A stretch of 64,000 nt of DNA from Flaccisagitta enflata (taxonomy: Eukaryota; Chaetognatha; Sagittoidea; Aphragmophora), in contig OZ231126.1 in assembly GCA_965153355.1 (NCBI GenBank), forward strand, positions 17,794,001 through 17,858,000, given 5' to 3'. Shown one piece after another: positions 53,468 through 64,000 of this stretch. A program made the translations under genes and the position numbers. Each line of letters opens with the position of its first letter. The first letter of the stretch is position 1. The notes beneath the pieces are model-generated. The model had not been told where the DNA came from, searched no databases, and saw only the letters and a program-made list of their open reading frames with translations.

Positions 53468-54009
53468 CCGGGTGGACATATAAAAAAGGTAGCTCTGTAT
53501 CTAAATAAAATAAAAACAGTTTTTAACGGCTTATCATGTGAATATTTGAAATAGTGAATCTCTGAGTTTGTATATATGATTAAAATATATGAATTTGAAT
53601 CATGTATAATAGACCAAAATGATTTTTTCTGAGTATGATTGCCTTTTTATAACCAAAAGTGATAATTGATTATTATTAGTGTTTTAGGTATGCATTAGGT
53701 TTTTTATTCAAGAAGTTTTGGTTTTTATACTTTCCTAAGACCCACTTTTATTAAACTACCTTCATTTAATAGTAAATTTTGTTAAAATCATTGATTTTTA
53801 GTCAAATTCAAGCAAAATTCTTTAAGTGGTCTCTAATTCAATTCAGTTTTTATTAAATAAAATGGAAAATATTGATCCTCATGAAAAATGTTCATAATGG
53901 AACATGTAGGCAACAATCATATCTAGGTAGCTAAAAAAAATTATTTACTTAGAAAAAATTTTAAAAGTGTTATAAAAAATTAAAACCTACTTTTTTAAAG
54001 ACCACCCGT
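53468..54009. mobile_element. Nested inverted-repeat element 2
   Basis: Left end CCGGGTGGAC, right end complement of ACGGGTGGTC, with a TAAAAAAGGTAG-like block further in; TA at 53466-53467 and 54010-54011. Shorter and weaker arms than its neighbour. Confidence 0.6.
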
Positions 54010-54079
54010 TATCAAATGAGATTAGGATACCTAAAATCTATCCTCCAGTCTAGGTCGTCTTTGCTCCCATCGAACTGTA

Positions 54080-54359
54080 GGTTTTGAAATGAAAAGAACA
54101 TAATGCGTCCAGTATTTCCTTGCATAACATGATAAGATATCAACAATTGCAACGTTGAACAATGTAACTTATCTCGGGTCCAATAAATTCCGGCATACCA
54201 TTTAGTTTTGCTCTGACCACTAAAACCATTGCTATCCCTTATAATCTACTTATGTTATTGACTATTTGTCTAATTGCAAGTTATATTGGACAACACGTTT
54301 TAACGAATTTGTGATGGTGAAGAAACGAAATTGTAAAGTTTTGTTCCGGTGTGATAAAA

Positions 54360-54400
<41 letters not shown>

Positions 54401-54950
54401 GATTGGCGGACGGAAAGACGCATGTATTGTCGTCGAGCTGAGAAGTTCACGGCTTCACTTTCTATCCTCTTCTTTGAAATTTTCTTTGATTGCCCTTAAC
54501 AGTCACGTGCGGAATGGCCCTGGGCAGCTTACTTGTACTCGAAATATTTCGCGCCATCAAAGTATTATGCGGTGACAAAGTATCTCGCGATATCAAAGCG
54601 ATACATCGAAGTCCTAAAATCCTGAATCGCCAAAATGAGACCGACCAACCAACCAAAGGATGGGCAGACATGATCTATCATAGATTTGCAGGAATGCAGA
54701 TAAAAAGACAATAGGATAAAACTACTTTTGAGATTTGACAGACAGACGGATTGACGGAGCTCATAGATTTATAGACAAATGGATGAACTGATGAACCCCA
54801 AAAATGTTGATTCATCGAAACACTTCAAGGACTTACAGTTGATAAATCTTTTTTCTTGAACTTGATTTTTTTCCACATTTGATTTTTTTCTTTCTTTTGT
54901 CTTTTATTCCACGTTTTTCTCATTTGTGCGATTTTTTATCATCATTTTAC
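54080..54950. other. Unassigned DNA with a (GT)n run
   Basis: (GT)n at 54362-54398; no gene recognised. Confidence 0.5.
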
Positions 54951-55149
54951 GAACATGAAAAAAAAAGAGAAAAGAATAAAACAGAAAAAAAAAAGGTTTA
55001 ATCCGGCAGAAAAGAAAAGTGAAGTCGTTGTCTACAAGAAAATGAACCGAAGTAAAATCGTGGGAAGACCCAGTAGAGAAGAGAAGAGGAAAGAAGAAAA
55101 TCTGGAGTTAATGAAGATAGAAGGTCAGAGAGCCAGAGACGGGATGAGA

Positions 55150-55235
55150 GAAGAAAGACAGAACAGAAAGACAGAAAGAAAGAAAGAAAAATATGAAAGA
55201 AAGAAAAAAGAAAGAAAGAAAGAAAGAAAGAAAAA

Positions 55236-55298
<63 letters not shown>

Positions 55299-55308
55299 GA
55301 GGGAAGGA

Positions 55309-55375
<67 letters not shown>

Positions 55376-55484
55376 GAAAGAATAAAAAAGTAAAAAAGAA
55401 AGATAGAAAGAAAGAAAGAAAGATAGAAAGAAAGACAGAAAGAAAGCAAGAAAGAAAGAAAGATCGAAAGACAGAAGAAAAAGT

Positions 55485-55556
<72 letters not shown>

Positions 55557-55593
55557 AAGAAAGAAAGATCGAAAGACAGAAGAAAAAGTAAGT

Positions 55594-55625
<32 letters not shown>

Positions 55626-55638
55626 AGGAAAGAAAGAT

Positions 55639-55713
<75 letters not shown>

Positions 55714-55716
55714 AAA
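55150..55716. repeat. (AAAG)n array with (ACAG)n insert
   Basis: AAAG units with TAGA and CGAA variants; ACAG at about 55310-55375. Responsible for the long lysine-rich and phenylalanine/leucine-rich pseudo-frames. Confidence 0.97.
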
Positions 55717-55905
55717 AAAAATGGAGAGAAAGGAAAAACCAGGAGCTTACAAAACGACAGTTGTTGGCTCTGCTCACTGCATCCCGGGTCCAAGATAAAG
55801 ATAAAAAGGACGAGAGAAAGCAAATAAGAACTCGACTACCCATGAGAACATAAAAAATGTGGAAGTAATTAACGAAGCATTGTTTTTTGTTTGTGAGAAA
55901 GAATG

Positions 55906-55910
<5 letters not shown>

Positions 55911-55992
<82 letters not shown>

Positions 55993-56008
55993 AAGAGAGA
56001 GAGAGAGA
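55911..56008. repeat. (GA)n microsatellite
   Basis: About 45 units with AGA interruptions at the right. Confidence 0.97.
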
Positions 56009-56719
56009 CTTATAGTCGGGCAGACAGTAGGAAAACAGATTGATCGACTTAACGACAGATAGACAGAAAGCGAGATGGACAAACATACAGACAGGTAGAT
56101 AGACTGTCACAGCTTGGGACAAAGCAATTGTACTATAAATATGAAGGACATGGGTAATTTGAGCATAGAAATACTTAGTAGGGAAAATAGAGGAGTATGA
56201 AAAAAGAGATGCAAAGAATATTTAGCAAGTAGGAAAAAAAGAAAGAAAGAAAGGAAGACGGAGAGACAGAAAAGAAGATGGAAAGAAAAAAGGAAAAAGG
56301 GCAAAAACAGAGCAGGAAAGCAAAGGTAAAATAAAAACTCTGAAACTCTGAGACTCTGGAAATACCCTGGAAAAAGCGACCTCATCGCGACTAAAAAAAA
56401 AATAAATGAGCAATTTGAAAACGGAAAAATATGTTTTAGTTGGCTTTTTCGTGTGGAGCCAAAAATAAGGAAAAAATAGCCCCGAGAAAATCGATTTCAC
56501 TTTCCCTGTTCTGAAAACCTCGACGACTCAGCATCTCTCTCTCTCTCTCTCTCTCTCTTCAATCTTCCCCTTCTCTTCCCCTTTTCTCCCTGGGCACTCG
56601 ATCGCATTGTTCCAAGAAAAGCAGCGGAATATTGAGCAAAGATGATAACCAGTGGCTTTTGACAAGACAAGCGAATGGCTGGTAGATGGTGTTTCCCCCC
56701 AAAAAGTTAAAATTATTAT
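56009..56719. other. Unassigned purine-rich DNA
   Basis: (TC)n at 56534-56558; no gene recognised. Confidence 0.45.
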
Positions 56720-56918
56720 TACTAGTCGCATGTTACGGGACTCAAAACCCCATTTTGTCTATCTGTTTGTCAATCTGTTTGTTTATCAAATCTTATTTTT
56801 CATATTTCATCGGTTTTTGACCTCACTGCTCTTTCCCAAATGCAAATGCTCTAGTTACGCCAAATATGTCCCTTGCCCACCGACATGCAACTGGGTTAGC
56901 TGTACATCTGGTCTTATT
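56720..56918 (-). mobile_element. Hairpin-ended element, divergent copy R
   Basis: On the minus strand: GACCAGATGTACAGCTAACC, CAGTTGCATGTCGGTGGGCA, GGGCATTTGC-like blocks, CAAA/CAGA core, 3' AGTCCCGTAACATGCGACT. Old, but its 5' motif and 3' arm share the same CATGT variant. Confidence 0.75.
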
Positions 56919-57047
56919 AGTTTAGATTATTAGATCAGATTGACCCTAAGGCATAACAGTGAAAAAAATGAACAGAATGATTGGCCGAAGTGGAGAACTC
57001 CTCACTGTGGTTGTGCACATGTTTTTTCACGAATCCATAACTGTAAT

Positions 57048-57170
57048 CTTACCCCTAACCCTACCCTAACCATAAACTCACTCCTAAACCTAACATAACC
57101 TCTGATCCTATCCCCACCCCTAAACACACCCCTATCCCTAACCCAACCTCTAACCCTAACTAAACCCCAG
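57048..57170. repeat. Degenerate telomere-like (CCCTAA)n tract
   Basis: About 20 imperfect CCCTAA/CCCTAAC-like units including CCCTAACC and CTAACCCTAAC. An interstitial telomeric-type repeat. Confidence 0.8.
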
Positions 57171-57205
57171 CCAAAACCCACCTGCGCGAAAGTATTGTTC
57201 AGCCA

Positions 57206-57623
57206 AACCAGGCCAACACCTTTAAGTTGCGTGCGAGACTTACAGACTAAGAATGACTTAAAATGACTTAAAATGACTTAGAATGACTTAGAATGACTTA
57301 GAATGACTTAGAATGACTAAGAATGACTTAGAATGACATAAAATGACCAAAAACGACTTAAAATGACTAAAACACTTAATTACCAAAAATAACTTAAAAT
57401 AACTTAAAATGACTTAGAATGACTCAAAATGACTTAGAATGACTCAAAATGAGTTAGAATAACTAATAATGACTAAAAAAGACTTAAAATGACCTAAGAA
57501 TTGAAGTTATATAACAAAAAAAGTAAAGTGGGACGGACCGACGGACGGACCAACGGACGGACCGACGGACGGACGGACCGACCGACAAAGCGGGGTGTAG
57601 AGTCGCGTGCACGCGACTAAAAA
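57206..57623 (+). mobile_element. Hairpin-ended element, long-array subfamily, copy S
   Basis: 5' CCAGGCCAACACCTTTAAG and TTGCGTGCGAG; about 25 units of AATGACTTAG (57250-57500); GGAC/GACC core 57532-57587; CAAAGCGGGGTGTAGAG; perfect hairpin AGTCGCGTGCACGCGACT plus A's. Confidence 0.9.
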
Positions 57624-57936
57624 CAAAAGACCGATTTCCCTTTCTCCTCCTAAACCAAATGTTTGATAGATGAACAGCTTGAAAATTATTGGAAATGTGC
57701 TTGAGTCTTGGGTAAAAATAAGAACTGTTTTCAACAGTCAAATTACATCTGATAATAGAAATCTAAGATTAAATCATTGTTTTGCATTTTGAAACAAATG
57801 AACCACGCAGTAATATTGAAGTGAACTGCATAAAGTGATTCTCAAGAATGAGCGAAGAAAATTTCGAGAATAGGAACGAAATTTGAGGCTCGCGGGATCT
57901 AAGGCGTTCGGCAATAGTGTCAACTGCAACAGATTA
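57624..57936. other. Unassigned DNA
   Basis: Nothing recognised. Confidence 0.45.
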
Positions 57937-57937
57937 G

Positions 57938-58035
<98 letters not shown>

Positions 58036-58083
58036 TGATGATGATTATGATGAGGATGTTGATGAGGATGTTGATGAAGATAT

Positions 58084-58151
<68 letters not shown>

Positions 58152-58192
58152 ATGATGAGGATGTTGATGAAGATGATGATGATGATGATAAT
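57937..58192. repeat. (GAT)n array
   Basis: Pure GAT at 57937-58033 and 58084-58152, with GAGGATGTT spacers between. Confidence 0.97.
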
Positions 58193-58449
58193 GGTGATGT
58201 ACTGCCGATCTCATTCAAATGTAAAACTGTCTTTCTATCTGACAACGTTGTCATTCGATTCTGTGAATTTGATTCTGAAATGTATACTTTCAAAAATAGC
58301 GATTTTTTTTCCTTCAAAATCGAAGCGTGGAGAAAAGAAGAGAACATTGAAATTCGACATCTGCCCGAAAAGAAAAAATGGTTTAAGACAACCACTGATA
58401 AATCGATTTGAAAAAGTGGGTGAAAAAGGATGGGTTTGTGGTATAAAGT

Positions 58450-59065
58450 GATCGTTGTGATGGATGGGAAACATGGGCTTGAGGTGGTAACATCATCGTC
58501 ATCTTCTAGGTATTTGATAATGTGAACTGGGAAGGGAGACATGAGCTGAAGGCGATAACATCATTGTCATCCACAACGTATAATGAATGAATTGAAATGG
58601 GGGGGGGGGGGATTGGGGGAACATAGACTGGAAGCGGTTACAACATCTTTAATGTGTGAGATTATGAAATGGGGACGGCACACACGGGAAACACAGGTGG
58701 TAACATCATTGTCATACTTGACTTGTTAAATGATGTGAATTGAATAGGGAAACATGGGCTTGAGTTACTGACATCATGCATCATTGTCATCTTAAGCATA
58801 TGAAATATATTGAAACGGGGGGAGGGGGGGGGACGGGGTAACATAGGCTCATGACTCGTCTTCATCTTTCGTGTATTGGGAAGGGACGTATGGCCATAAG
58901 AAACACATGCGGTTATATCATTGTGTCTGACATGTTAGATGATGTGAATCGAAAAGGGAAACATGGGATGATATATCTAGCATCATCGTCATGTTCAACA
59001 TAATAGTTGATGTGAACTGAGAGGGGAAACATGATTCGAGGGCGTAATGAGACACAAGCTATAAT
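58450..59065. repeat. Degenerate minisatellite of about 85-110 bp, six to seven units
   Basis: Units share GATGTGAATTGAAAAGGGAA-like, ACATGGGCTTGAG and ACATCATCGTCAT blocks; G runs near 58600 and 58820. Confidence 0.8.
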
Positions 59066-59140
59066 GACAAGGGAAAAAATCAGTTGACGATGGCAATCAG
59101 TAACATTGGATACCTTCAAAGATACACATTAAAAGACATA

Positions 59141-59317
59141 CAATTAAACCCCGCTCTTATGAATTCCAAGGGACCAATAAATTTTGTCTGTTATAAGCGG
59201 ACTTCTGTTACAGCTAATGTAGGAATTAAAAGAAAACAGGTTGAAGGGACCAAGAATTGATATCTGTTTTAAGCGGAATTCCGTTAAAAGCGGGTCCTTT
59301 CGAGCGGGGTGCGACTA
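59141..59317. mobile_element. 177-bp TA-flanked MITE, pogo-like
   Basis: Left CAATTAAACCCCGCTC, right complement of TAGTCGCACCCCGCTC; TA at 59139-59140 and 59318-59319. Subterminal AAGCGGACTTCTGTTA and AAGCGGAATTCCGTTA repeats are typical of pogo/Tigger-type non-autonomous elements. Confidence 0.7.
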
Positions 59318-59319
59318 TA

Positions 59320-60115
59320 TGAAACGACACATTTAAAGATACATTAAAAAAGAAAGTCGAGTGGAGAGAGAATAGAACGAAGACTCTAAATTAGTGACTC
59401 AATCTCGTTATTCTTTTTTTTTTTTTTGAAAAGGGGGAAGGGGAAGGGGAAGGAATTGCAAGGATAAGCAACCGTATAGTTCAAGTCAGGGCATCGGGGG
59501 AAATTTTCATACTTTTTCCTAAAGTTTCGTTTTGGTAAACAATATGAAGGCGAATGGATTCCTTCAAGAATTTGTGTTATGACAACGCGTGTCTTTTTCA
59601 ATACGAAATGAAATCGCGATCCCTCAAAACTTCAAAAATTTGAGACTTTTCGAAGGAAAGAAAAACGGTTAAATTTGAAATATCAAAATAAACAGAAAGG
59701 TCCAGACAGTGTTTGATTCTAATGTATCGATTGCACCCCTCCTCCCCCCCCCCCCGAAATGCAAGAGATTTCAAGACGTTGAAAAAGACGATAAATGAGT
59801 GATGACGACGATAATGACGACAATGACGACGACGAGCGACGGGTGGCGACGAAAATGTTGCTGATGGAGACTAATTTGAAATGGCGAATATTTCAAAAGT
59901 TATGACGGGCGTGGAAAAAAAAGAGGGATAGAAGAAAAATGAAATCCTCTCAAGAAAAACGGAAAAGTGGGTCGCTAGGGCTTCTTCTTTTAATGGCGTA
60001 TATCAAATATCCATGGAAAGAAGTCCGTTCAAATTCCTTTTAGCGTTGACATCTTCATTCTTCAACGCGTGTTATGGAAAGATTCAGTGGAGCGCCGCTA
60101 GAGCGCCCCCGTTAC
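59320..60115. other. Unassigned DNA
   Basis: No gene recognised; C11 run near 59744-59754. Confidence 0.45.
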
Positions 60116-62550
60116 ACATAGCAAGATTGGGATATACCAGAGGAAAGTTTAACCTAAAAAATACAAAATCACCCCAAATACCCCCTTTATCACCACCTCG
60201 GGCACCCCTACAACGACCCAACCCCCAAAATCACCATCACATAGCGAGATTGGGATATACCAGAGGAAAGTTTAACCTAAAAAATACAAAATCACCCCAA
60301 ATACCCCCTTTATCACCACCTCGGGCACCCCTACAACGACCCAACCCCCAAAATCACCATCACATAGCGAGATTGGGATATACCAGAGGAAAGTTTAACC
60401 TAAAAAATACAAAATCACCCCAAATACCCCTTATCACCACCTCGGAACCCCTACAACGACCAAACCCCAAAATCACCATCACATAGAGATTGGGATATAC
60501 CAGAGAAAGTTTAACCTAAAAATACAAAATCACCCCAAATACCCCTTTATCACCACCTCGGCACCCCTACAACGACCCAACCCCAAAATCACCATCACAT
60601 AGCGAGACTGGGATATACTAGAGGAAAGTTTAACCTAAAAATACAAAATCACCCCAAATACCCCTTTATCACCACCTCGGCACCCCTACAACGACCCAAC
60701 CCCCAAAATCACCATCACATAGCGAGATTGGGATATACCAGAGGAAAGTTTAACCTAAAAAATACAAAATCACCCCAAATACCCCCTTTATCACCACCTC
60801 GGGCACCCCTACAACGACCCAACCCCCAAAATCACCATCACATAGCGAGATTGGGATATACCAGAGGAAAGTTTAACCTAAAAAATACAAAATCACCCCA
60901 AATACCCTTAACACCACTCAGGCACCCTACAACGACCCAACCCCCAAAATCACCATCACATAGCGAGATTGGGATATACCAGAGGAAAGTTTAACCTAAA
61001 ATACAAAATCACCCCAAATACCCTTTATCACCACCTCGGGCACCTTACAACGACCCAACCCCCAAAATCACCATCACATAGCGAGATTGGGATATACCAG
61101 AGGAAAGTTTAACCTAAAAAATACAAAATCACCCCAAATACCCCCTTTATCACCACCTCGGGCACCCCTACAACGACCCAACCCCCAAAATCACCATCAC
61201 ATAGCGAGATTGGGATATACCAGAGGAAAGTTTAACCTAAAAAATACAAAATCACCCCAAATACCCCCTTTATCACCACCTCGGGTCGGAGCGAACACGA
61301 CCCAACCCCAAAATCACCATCACATAGCGAGATTGGGATATACCAGAGGAAAGTTTAACCTAAAAAATACAAAATCACCCCAAATACCCCCTTTATCACC
61401 ACCTCGGGCACCCCTACAACGACCCAACCCCCAAAATCACCATCACATAGCGAGATTGGGATATACCAGAGGAAAGTTTAACCTAAAAAATACAAAATCA
61501 CCCCAAATACCCCCTTTATCACCACCTCGGGCACCCCTACAACGACCCAACCCCCAAAATCACCATCACATAGCGAGATTGGGATATACCAGAGGAAAGT
61601 TTAACCTAAAAAATACAAAATCACCCCAAATACCCCCTTTATCACCACCTCGGGCACCCCTACAACGACCCAACCCCCAAAATCACCATCACATAGCGAG
61701 ATTGGGATATACCAGAGGAAAGTTTAACCTAAAAAATACAAAATCACCCCAAATACCCCCTTTATCACCACCTCGGGCACCCCTACAACGACCCAACCCC
61801 CAAAATCACCATCACATAGCGAGATTGGGATATACCAGAGGAAAGTTTAACCTAAAAAATACAAAATCACCCCAAATACCCCCTTTATCACCACCTCGGG
61901 CACCCCTACAACGACCCAACCCCCAAAATCACCATCACATAGCGAGATTGGGATATACCAGAGGAAAGTTTAACCTAAAAAATACAAAATCACCCCAAAT
62001 ACCCCCTTTATCACCACCTCGGGCACCCCTACAACGACCCAACCCCCAAAATCACCATCACATGGCGAGATTGGGATATACCAGAGGAAAGTTTAACCTA
62101 AAAAATACAAAATCACCCCAAATACCCCCTTTATCACCAACTCGGGCACCCCTACAACGACCCAACCCCCAAAATCACCATCACATAGCGAGATTGGGAT
62201 ATACCAGAGGAAAGTTTAACCTAAAAAATACAAAATCACCCCAAATACCCCCTTTATCACCACCTCGGGCACCCCTACAACGACCCAACCCCCAAAATCA
62301 CCATCACATAGCGAGATTGGGATATACCAGAGGAAAGTTTAACCTAAAAAATACAAAATCACCCCAAATACCCCCTTTATCACCACCTCGGGCACCCCTA
62401 CAACGACCCAAACCCCAAAATCACCATCACATAGCGAGATTGGGATATACCAGAGGAAAGTTTAACCTAAAAAATACAAAATCACCCCAAATACCCCCTT
62501 TATCACCACCTCGGGCACCCCTACAACGACCCAACCCCCAAAATCACCAT
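60116..62550 (+). repeat. 123-bp tandem array, 20 units
   Basis: Units start ATAGCGAGATTGGGATATAC and continue with GGAAAGTTTAACC, AAATCACCCCAAATACCCCC and CTACAACGACCCAACCCCC. The last 12 units (from 61078) are almost identical; units 3-5, 7 and 8 have small losses, mostly in homopolymers. Because 123 is a multiple of three, a 41-residue repeat frame stays open (longest 61087-62664), but there is no sign of coding selection. Confidence 0.97.
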
Positions 62551-62860
62551 TATAAAGGCGTTATAAAGGCATTCTTGCCTATCAGGCGTAAAACTTGTTG
62601 TCACACGAGAGATTTTGTAGTTATTGCTATATTGGCAACAAGGAAGCTTCACTATAAGGCATGAATTTGCCAAGTATCTTAAAATGCGCTCTAGAGAAGA
62701 TTCACTCTACAACTTACGGTTCCATGAAAGATTTTGTAGTTATTTCTTTATTGGCCACAAGGCAGCTTCAATGGCATCTGAGATAATGAACCCCACTCTT
62801 TTAATTGCTTTATTTACTTTTTGTTATTTCCCATCCTGGATCTGGAATACTTAAAATACT
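62551..62860. repeat. Two-copy direct repeat, spacing about 119 bp
   Basis: GATTTTGTAGTTATT and ACAAGGAAGCTTCA near 62610-62655 recur as GATTTTGTAGTTATT and ACAAGGCAGCTTCA near 62729-62772. Confidence 0.7.
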
Positions 62861-63570
62861 TGCCTGAATGGGAATTCTAAAAATATTCCAGTTGAACATT
62901 TTTTTTCTCTTTTCAGCCTACGGCGTGACAATATTTTCTTAATCAGAATGAAGAAAAAAAAAACGATTTTGAAAGAAAAAATATAATGCTGGTAGAATTA
63001 AGATAATATGAGCTTCTCCTACGCAACGAGTGTTCTGAGGATTCTCCTATGTGCCATATGGCATGATTTTGATCAGTTCCTTGACATGCGCTTTAGTGGA
63101 GTTCAATTGTATTGTGTTTGTGTGTGTTTCGATTTCTACTAGAAATTTTCTAGTGTGATGTGATATATAACGAGCAACTGTCCTTGACATTTTATTGTCA
63201 AGGCCAATCAAGACATTGTTGATTAATCGTATCATTGCCGGCCTTGAATGTTCTGCAATTAAATGCCATTTTGAAATTTTCCCCAAAGAAGTTGTTAATT
63301 GGCGGTTGCGATGCCCTCTAGAGCGCGCGCGCACCCGCTAATAAGGCAATTATTAATCAGGTAATCATTTCTGTAATGGCAATGTAAGCAGGCCTGATTC
63401 TAAAGTGAGCCCGCTCTCTATTTTGCTTTCGGGCTATCATGTTTTGCTGGATGTGAGCCCAAGAGGCTCTTTCAAAGTAGGCTATATATATGATCTTTTA
63501 TTCGTGTTTAACATAGTAAGCACAGATCGTACGAGGCACATCAAAAAACTAAAACTACTACAGAGGTAAA
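62861..63570. other. Unassigned DNA, possibly retrotransposon 3' flank
   Basis: It lies downstream of the retrotransposon fragment on the minus strand and may contain its 3' untranslated region; no tail or end is evident. A 95-codon minus-strand frame (63047-63334) is unrecognised. Confidence 0.4.
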
Positions 63571-63999
63571 TCAGTTACGAGATAGGAATGAAAGTGCAGG
63601 GTTGCCAATTTGAGGCAGTCGATTTTCAAAAGTGCGTTTTCTCTTTGCAAATAGGTCCGTGACAGAAAGATAGCCAAAAGACTCTCTGAGCGTTTTTATG
63701 CTTTCCCATCTTTGATAAGAAAATATTCTTCGAATAGCGTCATTGACTGCAACGTGGAGTGAATGCATGTCTTTGTAGGGAAACGTGATTACATCAGAGG
63801 CATATGTAATAATTGGAATACATACACTGTAAAGTAACTTCATTTGTACCGTTTCGCTCGGGCCATGTAAAACATTTAGGATCGAATTTGTACTCCTATA
63901 GAAAGAACTACGTGATTTTGCCGGAGAGCAAGTAAAGTTGGTGCCAGATCTTAAATAAACACCCAGATATTTCCATTCTGAGACAAATTCTAGTGGAGC
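63571..63999 (-). CDS. Non-LTR retrotransposon reverse transcriptase, C-terminal part (partial)
   Basis: The frame is open from the window edge (63999) to a TGA stop at 63571, giving about 142 residues with no start because the 5' part is outside the window. Near the N-terminal end it reads SEWKYLGVYLRSG, the conserved KYLG block at the end of the palm of LINE-type reverse transcriptases. It continues with STNSILNVL, LLYSVCIPIITYASDV, AVNDAIRRIF and RESFGYLSVTDLF, the usual order in the thumb and C-terminal region of Jockey/CR1/I-type elements. The YADD catalytic block would be upstream, outside. The enzyme copies element RNA into DNA at a nicked target. The visible part is uninterrupted, so the copy may be fairly young, but it cannot be called active. 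The clade is not resolved. Confidence 0.85.
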   Translation of the reverse strand, partial: APLEFVSEWKYLGVYLRSGTNFTCSPAKSRSSFYRSTNSILNVLHGPSETVQMKLLYSVCIPIITYASDVITFPYKDMHSLHVAVNDAIRRIFSYQRWESIKTLRESFGYLSVTDLFAKRKRTFENRLPQIGNPALSFLSRN

Positions 64000-64000
64000 A

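Larger units (their letters stand above)
52932..54077. mobile_element. 163-bp TA-flanked palindromic MITE, split by two nested elements
   Basis: Starts CAGTACGATGGGAGCAAAG and ends with the complement of CAGTTCGATGGGAGCAAAG; TA at 52930-52931 and 54078-54079. Arms match over about 75 bp and meet only if the segments at 53012-53452 and 53468-54009 are removed. CAGT ends and TA duplication fit Tc1/mariner. Confidence 0.85.

Noticed and set aside
54955-56122. Long lysine-rich and Phe/Leu/Ser-rich frames (290 and 374 codons)
   Set aside because: Direct translations of AAAG, ACAG and GA microsatellites on opposite strands.
60090-60112. CCGCTAGAGCGCCCCC as an insulator-protein (CTCF-like) site
   Set aside because: It differs from the consensus at key positions and no functional context is visible.
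61087-62664. 525-codon open frame as a repeat-protein gene
   Set aside because: The frame is the automatic result of a 123-bp period without stops. It starts inside a unit, lacks a promoter or intron signals I can see, and the units show no coding-type variation.

Overview
The window is nuclear DNA of a metazoan, most likely a marine invertebrate. There are no operons and no intact host genes, and long microsatellites, minisatellites and short transposable elements occur every few hundred bases. A degenerate TTAGGG-type tract at about 57.1 kb suits many lophotrochozoans and deuterostomes better than typical TTAGG arthropods, but this is weak evidence and I cannot name the species. A run of 10 N at 36051-36060 marks an assembly gap. 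Two tracts (the 80-bp satellite at 14.5-20.3 kb and 36.5-37.9 kb) look less well finished than the rest.

The only credible protein-coding remnant is at the right edge: the 3' part of a non-LTR retrotransposon reverse transcriptase on the minus strand (63571-63999), running out of the window. Nearly all other open frames are translations of simple repeats.

Layout. 1.08-6.41 kb is a nested pair of palindromic (fold-back) elements. 7.06-8.25 kb holds two inverted-repeat elements, one with a tRNA-like segment. 8.3-14.4 kb mixes microsatellites with copies of a hairpin-ended short element. 14.46-20.29 kb is an 80-bp satellite. 20.8-25.5 kb has an AAC array, a TA-flanked palindromic element, and two head-to-tail hairpin-ended elements, one swollen by three tandem arrays. 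26-36 kb is microsatellites, minisatellites and more inverted-repeat elements. 36.5-37.7 kb is an eroded inverted copy of the 23.5-25.5 kb array. 38-52 kb is microsatellite-dense with several inverted-repeat elements. 52.6-54.1 kb has a small palindromic element broken by two others. 55-60 kb has AAAG and GAT arrays, a telomere-like tract and minisatellites. 60.1-62.55 kb is a 123-bp tandem array in 20 units.

The main biological signal is the hairpin-ended family: 17 copies plus at least 4 fragments, in both orientations. Each starts ACAAGG, has a subterminal GTCGCG-type motif, a tandem-repeat core (usually GGAC/GACC units) and a 3' palindrome (AGTCGCGTGCACGCGACT in the commonest form) followed by A's. 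The 5' motif and the 3' hairpin arm change together between subfamilies. The architecture resembles non-autonomous Helitron-like (Helentron/HINE) elements. A long-array subfamily appears to carry and spread satellite DNA.
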